This document shows positions 30,701 through 40,224 of a stretch of 45,732 nucleotides of DNA, one piece after another. How positions within the stretch are numbered: position 1 is the first letter of the stretch; every line of letters begins with the position of its first letter. Below the pieces are notes generated by a model. That model was given only the letters and a program-made list of their open reading frames with translations, was not told the DNA's origin and did not search any database. Source of the stretch: Trichomonas vaginalis G3 (Eukaryota > Parabasalia > Trichomonadida > Trichomonadidae); contig NW_026529286.1 in NCBI RefSeq assembly GCF_026262505.1, forward strand, positions 1-45,732. The letters are read 5' to 3'. Made by a program: the position numbers and the translations under genes.

Positions 30701-33700
30701 GGTTTGGGTGAGAATAAGACTTACAGTTTGACTGACAATATGACTGACGGCTTTAATTAGAATATTACTGACAGTTTGAGTGACAATATGACTGTGGTTT
30801 GACAGACACTATGAATTAGCTTTTTATTGAGAGTAAGACTGACAGTTTGACCGACAATATGACTTAAGGTTTTATTTAGAATATGACTGAGAGTTTGGGT
30901 GACAATATGACTCATAGTTTAAGAGAGTGTATGACTGATGGTTTTAGTGAGAATAAGACTGATAGTTTGAGTGACAATATAACTGTTGATTTGAGTGAGT
31001 GAATGACTGACAGTTTGACTGACAATATGACTGACGGTTTGAGTGACAATATGACTGACAATATGACTGACGGTTTTAGTGAGAATAAGACTGATAGTTT
31101 GGGTGACAATATGATTGTTGATTTGAGTGAGTGTATGACTTACAGTTTGACTGACAATATGACTGACGGCTTTAATTAGAATATTACTGACAGTTTGAGT
31201 GACAATATGACTGTGGTTTGACAGACACTATGAATTAGCTTTTTATTGAGAGTAAGACTGACAGTTTGACCGACAATATGACTGACGGTTTGACCGACAA
31301 TATGACTTAAGGTTTTATTTAGAATATGACTGAGAGTTTGGGTGACAATATGACTCATAGTTTAAGAGAGTGTATGACTGATGGTTTTAGTGAGAATAAG
31401 ACTGATAGTTTGAGTGACAACATGACTGACGTTTTGACTGACAATATGAGTGACGGCTTTAGTTAGAATATGACTTAGAGTTTAGCTGACAATTGGCTGA
31501 CAGTTTGAGTGACAATATGACTGACGGTTTGACACACACTATGAATTAGCTTTTTAGTTAGAATATGACTGACGGCTTGACACACACTATGACTTACGGT
31601 TTTAGTTAGAATATGACTGACAGTTTGACTGACAATATAACTGACGGTTTGACAGACACTATGACTGTTGATTCGAGTGAGTGTATGATTGAGAGTTTGG
31701 GTGACAATATGACTCATAGTTTAAGAGAGTGTATGACTGATGGTTTTAGTGAGAATAAGACTGATAGTTTGACTGACAATATGACTGACGGTTTGACACA
31801 CACTATGAATTAGCTTTTTAGTTAGGATAAGACTGATAGTTTGACTGACAATATGACTGACGGTTTGACACACACTATGAATTAGCTTTTTACTTAGGAT
31901 AAGACTGATAGTTTGACTGACAATATGACTGTTGATTTGAGTGAGTGTATGACTGACCGTTTTAATGACAATATGACTGACGGTTTGAGTGACAATATGA
32001 ATTACGGTTTTAGTGAGAATAAGACTGATAGTTTGGATGACAATATGACTGTTGATTTGAGTGAGTGTATGACTGAAAGTTTGACTGACAATATGACTGA
32101 CGGTTTGACACACACTATGACTTACGGTTTTAGTTAGAATATGACTGACAGTTTGACTGACAATATGACTGTGGTTTGACAGACACTATGACTGTTGATT
32201 CGAGTGAGTGTATGCTTGAGAGTTTGGGTGACAATATGACTCATAGTTTAAGAGAGTGTATGACTGATGGTTTTAGTGAGAATAAGACTGACAGTTTGGG
32301 TGACAATATGACATCGGTTTGACAGACACTATGACTTACGGTTTTAGTTAGAATAAGACTGACAGTTTGACTGACAATATGACTGACGGTTTGACACACA
32401 CTTTGACTTACGGTTTTAGTTAGAATAAGACTGACAGTTTGAGTGACAATATAACTGACGGTTTGACTGACAATATGACTATTGATTTGAGTGAGTGTAT
32501 GATTGAGAGTTTGGGTGACAATATGACTCATAGTTTAAGAGAGTGTATGACTGATGGTTTTAGTGAGAATAAGACTGACAGTTTGACTGACAATATGACT
32601 GACGGTTTGACACACACTATGAATTAGCTTTTTAGTTAGAATAAGACTGATAGTTTGACTGACGATATGACTGACGGTTTGACAGACACTTTGACTTACG
32701 GTTTTAGTTAGAATAAGACTGACAGTTTGACTGACAATATGACTGACGGTTTGACACACACTATGAATTAGCTTTTTAGTTAGAATAAGACTGATAGTTT
32801 GACTGACGATATGACTGACGGTTTGACAGACACTTTGACTTACGGTTTTAGTTAGAATAAGACTGACAGTTTGACTGACAATATAACTGACGGTTTGACT
32901 GACAATATGACTGTTGATTTGAGTGAGTGTATGATTGAGAGTTTGGGTGACAATATGACTCATAGTTTAAGAGAGTGTATGACTGATGGTTTTAGTGAGA
33001 ATAAGACTGATAGTTTGACTGACAATATGACTGACGGTTTTATTTAGAATATGACTGATAGTTTGGGTGACAATATGACTGTTGATTTGAGTGAGTGTAT
33101 GACTGACAATTTGAGTGACAATATGACTTCGGTTTGACAGACACTATGAATTAGCTTTTTAGTTAGAATAAGACTGACAGTTTGACTGACAATATGACTG
33201 TTGATTTGAGTGAGTGTATGATTGAGAGTTTGGGTGACAATATGACTCATAGTTTAAGAGAGTGTATGACTGATGGTTTTAGTGAGAATAAGACTGACAG
33301 TTTGAGTGACAATAAGACTGACGGTTTGACTGACAATATGACTGACGGTTTAACTGACAATATGACTGAGAGTGTGAGCGACAATATGACTGTTGATTTG
33401 AGTGAGTGTATGACTGACAATTTGAGTGACAATATGACTTCGGTTTGACAGACACTATGAATTAGCTTTTTAGTTAGAATAAGACTGACAATTTGAGTGA
33501 CAATATGACTGACGGTTTGACACACACTATGAATTAGCTTTTTAGTTAGAATATGACTGACGGCTTGACAGCCTCTATGACTTACGGTTTTATTTAGAAT
33601 ATAACCGAGAGTTTGGGTGACAATATGACTCATAGTTTAAGAGAGTGTATGACTGATGGTTTTAGTGAGAATAAGACTGACAGTTTGGGTGATAATATGA

Positions 33701-34630
33701 CTGCTAATTTGAATGAATATATGACTGTCGGTTTGGGTGAGAATAAGACTTACAGTTTGACTGACAATATGACTGACGGCTTTAATTAGAATATTACTGA
33801 CAGTTTGAGTGACAATATGACTGTGGTTTGACAGACACTATGAATTAGCTTTTTATTGAGAGTAAGACTGACAGTTTGACCGACAATATGACTTAAGGTT
33901 TTATTTAGAATATGACTGAGAGTTTGGGTGACAATATGACTCATAGTTTAAGAGAGTGTATGACTGATGGTTTTAGTGAGAATAAGACTGATAGTTTGAG
34001 TGACAATATAACTGTTGATTTGAGTGAGTGAATGACTGACAGTTTGACTGACAATATGACTGACGGTTTGAGTGACAATATGACTGACAATATGACTGAC
34101 GGTTTTAGTGAGAATAAGACTGATAGTTTGGGTGACAATATGATTGTTGATTTGAGTGAGTGTATGACTTACAGTTTGACTGACAATATGACTGACGGCT
34201 TTAATTAGAATATTACTGACAGTTTGAGTGACAATATGACTGTGGTTTGACAGACACTATGAATTAGCTTTTTATTGAGAGTAAGACTGACAGTTTGACC
34301 GACAATATGACTGACGGTTTGACCGACAATATGACTTAAGGTTTTATTTAGAATATGACTGAGAGTTTGGGTGACAATATGACTCATAGTTTAAGAGAGT
34401 GTATGACTGATGGTTTTAGTGAGAATAAGACTGATAGTTTGAGTGACAACATGACTGACGTTTTGACTGACAATATGAGTGACGGCTTTAGTTAGAATAT
34501 GACTTAGAGTTTAGCTGACAATTGGCTGACAGTTTGAGTGACAATATGACTGACGGTTTGACACACACTATGAATTAGCTTTTTAGTTAGAATATGACTG
34601 ACGGCTTGACAGCCTCTATGACTTACGGTT
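21708..34630 (+). repeat. 12.9-kb satellite segment, copy 2 of a long-range duplication
   Basis: This is the same-orientation partner of 5468-18385. It is cleaner than copy 1 through the part matching 11860-13080, but carries its own small indel cluster at 29800-30650. About 3.3 kb of the same satellite family in a different module order (18386-21707) separates the copies. To the right of 34630 the array continues with a different module order, based on 1460-bp units. Confidence 0.85.
29800..30650. other. Second small indel cluster within the satellite
   Basis: Relative to the matching region near 13550-14390, short losses are visible near 29812, 29853, 29975, 30099 and 30312, and an extra base near 30643. 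This is the same kind of noise as at 11860-13080, but in the other copy of the long duplication, so the two copies can be checked against each other. Confidence 0.55.
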
Positions 34631-37124
34631 TTATTTAGAATATAACCGAGAGTTTGGGTGACAATATGACTCATAGTTTAAGAGAGTGTATGACTGATGG
34701 TTTTAGTGAGAATAAGACTGACAGTTTGGGTGATAATATGACTGCTAATTTGAATGAATATATGACTGTCGGTTTGGGTGAGAATAAGACTTACAGTTTG
34801 ACTGACAATATGACTGACGGCTTTAATTAGAATATTACTGACAGTTTGAGTGACAATATGACTGTGGTTTGACAGACACTATGAATTAGCTTTTTATTGA
34901 GAGTAAGACTGACAGTTTGACCGACAATATGACTTAAGGTTTTATTTAGAATATGACTGAGAGTTTGGGTGACAATATGACTCATAGTTTAAGAGAGTGT
35001 ATGACTGATGGTTTTAGTGAGAATAAGACTGACAGTTTGAGTGACAATATAACTGTTGATTTGAGTGAGTGAATGACTGACAGTTTGACTGACAATATGA
35101 CTGACGGTTTGAGTGACAATATGACTGACAATATGACTGACGGTTTTAGTGAGAATAAGACTGATAGTTTGGGTGACAATATGATTGTTGATTTGAGTGA
35201 GTGTATGACTTACAGTTTGACTGACAATATGACTGACGGCTTTAATTAGAATATTACTGACAGTTTGAGTGACAATATGACTGTGGTTTGACAGACACTA
35301 TGAATTAGCTTTTTATTGAGAGTAAGACTGACAGTTTGACCGACAATATGACTTAAGGTTTTATTTAGAATATGACTGAGAGTTTGGGTGACAATATGAC
35401 TCATAGTTTAAGAGAGTGTATGACTGATGGTTTTAGTGAGAATAAGACTGATAGTTTGAGTGACAATATAACTGTTGATTTGAGTGAGTGAATGACTGAC
35501 AGTTTGACTGACAATATGACTGACGGTTTGAGTGACAATATGACTGACAATATGACTGACGGTTTTAGTGAGAATAAGACTGATAGTTTGGGTGACAATA
35601 TGATTGTTGATTTGAGTGAGTGTATGACTTACAGTTTGACTGACAATATGACTGACGGCTTTAATTAGAATATTACTGACAGTTTGAGTGACAATATGAC
35701 TGTGGTTTGACAGACACTATGAATTAGCTTTTTATTGAGAGTAAGACTGACAGTTTGACCGACAATATGACTGACGGTTTGACCGACAATATGACTTAAG
35801 GTTTTATTTAGAATATGACTGAGAGTTTGGGTGACAATATGACTCATAGTTTAAGAGAGTGTATGACTGATGGTTTTAGTGAGAATAAGACTGATAGTTT
35901 GAGTGACAACATGACTGACGTTTTGACTGACAATATGAGTGACGGCTTTAGTTAGAATATGACTTAGAGTTTAGCTGACAATTGGCTGACAGTTTGAGTG
36001 ACAATATGACTGACGGTTTGACACACACTATGAATTAGCTTTTTAGTTAGAATATGACTGACGGCTTGACAGCCTCTATGACTTACGGTTTTATTTAGAA
36101 TATAACCGAGAGTTTGGGTGACAATATGACTCATAGTTTAAGAGAGTGTATGACTGATGGTTTTAGTGAGAATAAGACTGACAGTTTGGGTGATAATATG
36201 ACTGCTAATTTGAATGAATATATGACTGTCGGTTTGGGTGAGAATAAGACTTACAGTTTGACTGACAATATGACTGACGGCTTTAATTAGAATATTACTG
36301 ACAGTTTGAGTGACAATATGACTGTGGTTTGACAGACACTATGAATTAGCTTTTTATTGAGAGTAAGACTGACAGTTTGACCGACAATATGACTTAAGGT
36401 TTTATTTAGAATATGACCGAGAGTTTGGGTGACAATATGACTCATAGTTTAAGAGAGTGTATGACTGATGGTTTTAGTGAGAATAAGACTGACAGTTTGA
36501 GTGACAATATAACTGTTGATTTGAGTGAGTGAATGACTGACAGTTTGACTGACAATATGACTGACGGTTTGAGTGACAATATGACTGACAATATGACTGA
36601 CGGTTTTAGTGAGAATAAGACTGATAGTTTGGGTGACAATATGATTGTTGATTTGAGTGAGTGTATGACTTACAGTTTGACTGACAATATGACTGACGGC
36701 TTTAATTAGAATATTACTGACAGTTTGAGTGACAATATGACTGTGGTTTGACAGACACTATGAATTAGCTTTTTATTGAGAGTAAGACTGACAGTTTGAC
36801 CGACAATATGACTTAAGGTTTTATTTAGAATATGACTGAGAGTTTGGGTGACAATATGACTCATAGTTTAAGAGAGTGTATGACTGATGGTTTTAGTGAG
36901 AATAAGACTGATAGTTTGAGTGACAATATAACTGTTGATTTGAGTGAGTGAATGACTGACAGTTTGACTGACAATATGACTGACGGTTTGAGTGACAATA
37001 TGACTGACAATATGACTGACGGTTTTAGTGAGAATAAGACTGATAGTTTGGGTGACAATATGATTGTTGATTTGAGTGAGTGTATGACTTACAGTTTGAC
37101 TGACAATATGACTGACGGCTTTAA
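34205..37124 (+). repeat. 1460-bp higher-order unit, two adjacent copies
   Basis: Module starts at 34205, 34982 and 35401 repeat at 35665, 36442 and 36861, exactly 1460 bp later. A third copy begins at 37125 but then loses co-linearity: the next equivalent start is 38765, a distance of 1640 bp. Each 1460-bp unit equals a 1041-bp unit plus a 419-bp internal duplication. The same 1460-bp spacing is seen at 6182 to 7642. Confidence 0.85.
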
Positions 37125-39106
37125 TTAGAATATTACTGACAGTTTGAGTGACAATATGACTGTGGTTTGACAGACACTATGAATTAGCTTTTTATTGAGA
37201 GTAAGACTGACAGTTTGACCGACAATATGACTGACGGTTTGACCGACAATATGACTTAAGGTTTTATTTAGAATATGACTGAGAGTTTGGGTGACAATAT
37301 GACTCATAGTTTAAGAGAGTGTATGACTGATGGTTTTAGTGAGAATAAGACTGATAGTTTGAGTGACAACATGACTGACGTTTTGACTGACAATATGAGT
37401 GACGGCTTTAGTTAGAATATGACTTAGAGTTTAGCTGACAATTGGCTGACAGTTTGAGTGACAATATGACTGACGGTTTGACACACACTATGAATTAGCT
37501 TTTTAGTTAGAATATGACTGACGGCTTGACAGCCTCTATGACTTACGGTTTTATTTAGAATATAACCAAGAGTTTGGGTGACAATATGACTCATAGTTTA
37601 AGAGAGTGTATGACTGATGGTTTTAGTGAGAATAAGACTGACAGTTTGGGTGATAATATGACTGCTAATTTGAATGAATATATGACTGTCGGTTTGGGTG
37701 AGAATAAGACTTACAGTTTGACTGACAATATGACTGACGGCTTTAATTAGAATATTACTGACAGTTTGAGTGACAATATGACTGTGGTTTGACAGACACT
37801 ATGAATTAGCTTTTTATTGAGAGTAAGACTGACAGTTTGACCGACAATATGACTTAAGGTTTTATTTAGAATATGACTGAGAGTTTGGGTGACAATATGA
37901 CTCATAGTTTAAGAGAGTGTATGACTGATGGTTTTAGTGAGAATAAGACTGATAGTTTGAGTGACAACATGACTGACGTTTTGACTGACAATATGAGTGA
38001 CGGCTTTAGTTAGAATATGACTTAGAGTTTAGCTGACAATTGGCTGACAGTTTGAGTGACAATATGACTGACGGTTTGACACACACTATGAATTAGCTTT
38101 TTAGTTAGAATATGACTGACGGCTTGACAGCCTCTATGACTTACGGTTTTATTTAGAATATAACCGAGAGTTTGGGTGACAATATGACTCATAGTTTAAG
38201 AGAGTGTATGACTGATGGTTTTAGTGAGAATAAGACTGACAGTTTGGGTGATAATTATGACTGCTAATTTGAATGAATATATGACTGTCGGTTTGGGTGA
38301 GAATAAGACTTACAGTTTGACTGACAATATGACTGACGGCTTTAATTAGAATATTACTGACAGTTTGAGTGACAATATGACTGTGGTTTGACAGACACTA
38401 TGAATTAGCTTTTTATTGAGAGTAAGACTGACAGTTTGACCGACAATATGACTTAAGGTTTTATTTAGAATATGACTGAGAGTTTGGGTGACAATATGAC
38501 TCATAGTTTAAGAGAGTGTATGACTGATGGTTTTAGTGAGAATAAGACTGATAGTTTGAGTGACAATATAACTGTTGATTTGAGTGAGTGAATGACTGAC
38601 AGTTTGACTGACAATATGACTGACGGTTTGAGTGACAATATGACTGACAATATGACTGACGGTTTTAGTGAGAATAAGACTGATAGTTTGGGTGACAATA
38701 TGATTGTTGATTTGAGTGAGTGTATGACTTACAGTTTGACTGACAATATGACTGACGGCTTTAATTAGAATATTACTGACAGTTTGAGTGACAATATGAC
38801 TGTGGTTTGACAGACACTATGAATTAGCTTTTTATTGAGAGTAAGACTGACAGTTTGACCGACAATATGACTGACGGTTTGACCGACAATATGACTTAAG
38901 GTTTTATTTAGAATATGACTGAGAGTTTGGGTGACAATATGACTCATAGTTTAAGAGAGTGTATGACTGATGGTTTTAGTGAGAATAAGACTGATAGTTT
39001 GAGTGACAACATGACTGACGTTTTGACTGACAATATGAGTGACGGCTTTAGTTAGAATATGACTTAGAGTTTAGCTGACAATTGGCTGACAGTTTGAGTG
39101 ACAATA

Positions 39107-39183
39107 TGACTGACGGTTTGAGTGAGTGTATGAATGAGAATATAACTGACGTTTTGACTAACAATATGACTGACGGTTTGACA
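39107..39183. repeat. Degenerate right edge of the giant satellite
   Basis: The last units depart from the common variants (GAATGAGAATATAACTGAC, then GACTAACAATAT) before the array stops abruptly at GACGGTTTGAC. Loss of homogeneity at the border is what unequal exchange predicts for a satellite edge. To the right the sequence is unrelated AT-rich DNA. Confidence 0.75.
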
Positions 39184-39450
39184 TCGAAATTCATTCTTAT
39201 ATATGTATTGATCAATGCAATCACCCTATTTAATAATATTATTTATCAATTAATTTTTCATTACTACATGCTCTCAATTATTATGACATTAATATTTATC
39301 AATAAATATTTCATTACTATATGCTCCCACCAATTTGACATTATTGTTCTTTGACAAATTTTTCTTTATTAAAGACACTCTCACAAATTCATATCAATAT
39401 ATTTTAATTATCACCTATTCCAATCCATTTTCATATTCATATTCTTATTG
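39184..39450. other. AT-rich spacer, no gene seen
   Basis: Unique AT-rich sequence between the satellite and the 21-bp repeat. An open frame spills into it from the satellite (to 39354), but only because the satellite phase happens to continue. I see no independent coding signal. The only structure is the direct duplication at 39235-39342. Confidence 0.7.
39235..39342 (+). repeat. Diverged direct duplication of about 54 bp, two copies
   Basis: Copy A (39235-39290) and copy B (39291-39342) both start AATATT, share TTCATTACTAYATGCTC in the middle and end in GACATT. They differ by several substitutions and a few bases in length, so this is an old two-copy tandem duplication. Confidence 0.7.
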
Positions 39451-39845
39451 AGTTAGAATAAATTGAGGATGACTGAGAATCAAATTATAATTAGTGAGAA
39501 TCAATTGAAGAATACTGGGAGTTAATTAAGGTTGTTTAAGAATAAATTGTGAATAAGTGACAATCAATTGAGGATGAGTGAGAATCATTTGATTATTAGT
39601 GAGATTCAACTGAACATCAGTGAGAATCAATTGAATAATACTAAGAAGAAATTGAGGAAGAGTGAGAATCACTTGATTCTTAGCGAGAATCAATTAAGGA
39701 TGAGTAAGAATCAATTAATAAGTAGTGAGAATCAATTTAGGGTGACTGAGAATCAATTGATTATTTGTGAGAATCATTGATAATAATGGATCAATTGATT
39801 ATTTGTGAGAATCAATTGAAGATGAGTAAGAGTCAATTGAGGATG
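39451..39845 (+). repeat. Degenerate 21-bp tandem repeat, about 19 units
   Basis: The sequence divides cleanly into 21-bp units beginning at 39451. The consensus is AGTGAGAATCAATTGA followed by five variable bases, often GGATG or TTATT. Seventeen units keep exactly 21 bp; those at 39766 and 39786 are 20 and 18 bp. Most units retain the palindrome CAATTG or a one-base variant. The forward frame from about 39568 to 39780 reads as a seven-residue repeat (SENQL plus two residues), but there is no unique sequence around it, and the frame is closed on both sides. It could be a remnant of a repeat protein or only a minisatellite; I favour the latter. Confidence 0.88.
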
Positions 39846-40068
39846 AATATGTGTCTATTCTGATATGACTTAGTATCTACTGAGGCTAGATGCTAACATC
39901 TTACTTTTATGATCATAATTTTTCAACTCCATTAATATTTATAACAATATTTTGATTACTATTTAAATAATTTTATCAAATGATAATTATTAACATATAT
40001 TAAGAGTATGTTTAATTTTCAACATACTCTTAAAAATCCGAAATTTTTAAAAAGTGACAATTTTTTTA
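39846..40068. other. AT-rich spacer upstream of the transposase
   Basis: Very AT-rich with no coding signal. It holds the hairpin at 40000-40033 and ends in a T-run just before the first in-frame ATG of the transposase. The left terminal repeat of the MULE could lie here, but I cannot identify it because the element's right end is not in the window. Confidence 0.6.
40000..40033. promoter_or_regulatory. Perfect inverted repeat (13-bp arms, 8-nt loop)
   Basis: TTAAGAGTATGTT at 40000-40012 pairs perfectly with AACATACTCTTAA at 40021-40033 around an 8-nt loop. It lies 35 bp upstream of the likely transposase ATG. It might be a transcript hairpin, a protein-binding palindrome or part of the MULE's terminal sequence. 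The sequence alone does not decide. Confidence 0.7.
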
Positions 40069-40224
40069 ATGCTAAACCATCTTCATCTACCATTAAATGT
40101 TTCGGATGATTTGATTTTAATTCAGTTGGGTTCTATTAGATGTAATAGTGTAAATTCTGATTCAACAATTTATATATTTCTTCCAATAAACCCTATCAAA
40201 AAGAATGGTATACAAATAAAATAA
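40069..40224 (+). pseudogene. Likely 5' end of the MULE transposase in a shifted frame
   Basis: A 51-codon frame starts at the first ATG after a stop at 40048 and ends at a TAA at 40222-40224. Its composition (MLNHLHLPLNVSDDL and onwards) looks like a normal protein start. It overlaps the open stretch of the main transposase frame, which begins after a stop at 40158 and lacks an ATG near its beginning. The frames can be connected by one missing base between 40161 and 40203. The run of five As at 40198-40202 is the simplest place, because a sixth A would give a smooth IKKEWY junction. It may be a real mutation or a homopolymer sequencing error. A programmed frameshift is less likely, as the site is not a canonical heptamer. 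Confidence 0.5.

Larger units (their letters stand above)
1..39183. repeat. Giant 12-bp-based satellite array with nested higher-order structure
   Basis: The whole stretch is built from 12-bp units, mainly GACTGACAATAT and GACTGACGGTTT in alternation (24-bp pairs), with recurring variants such as GACTGTTGATTT, GAGTGAGTGTAT, GACAGACACTAT, TAGTTAGAATAA and GAATTAGCTTTT. Six consecutive variants form a conserved 72-bp core (GGGTGACAATAT, GACTCATAGTTT, AAGAGAGTGTAT, GACTGATGGTTT, TAGTGAGAATAA, then GACTGA plus variable bases). The core returns every 290-460 bp. Modules recur at 419, about 909, 1041 and 1460 bp, and a block marked by TTATTTAGAATATGACTGAT recurs near 326, 5017, 9506, 11936, 16796, 25743, 28173 and 33040. 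No unique DNA or gene interrupts the array. Its left end lies outside the window. Frequent in-frame TAG and TGA units exclude a long repeat protein. Centromeric, subtelomeric or heterochromatic location is possible but not shown here. Confidence 0.97.

Noticed and set aside
58-38947. Dozens of 60-148-codon open frames on both strands in the satellite
   Set aside because: They are by-products of a 12-bp unit that keeps frame. The same peptides recur wherever the same module recurs, overlap on both strands and end at fixed repeat stops. None has unique sequence or a plausible start context.
1-39183. CRISPR array or direct-repeat/spacer system
   Set aside because: There are no unique spacers between the repeats. 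Everything between them is the same 12-bp unit family, and there are no cas-like genes.
1-39183. Gene for a giant repeat protein (adhesin-like, MTDN-type repeats)
   Set aside because: The forward frame is closed by TAG or TGA in the GAATTAG, TTAGTTAG and related units every 60-90 codons.
39082-39354. A 90-codon frame crossing from the satellite into the spacer
   Set aside because: Its first third is satellite and the rest is random-looking AT-rich sequence; no family or composition suggests a protein.
39184-39450. Transposon end at the right border of the giant satellite, which would make it a grown-out copy of the minisatellite element
   Set aside because: I found no TAGGGATGCG end, no ACGCC motif cluster and no direct duplication at this border. 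The left border is not in the window, so the idea is unsupported rather than excluded.
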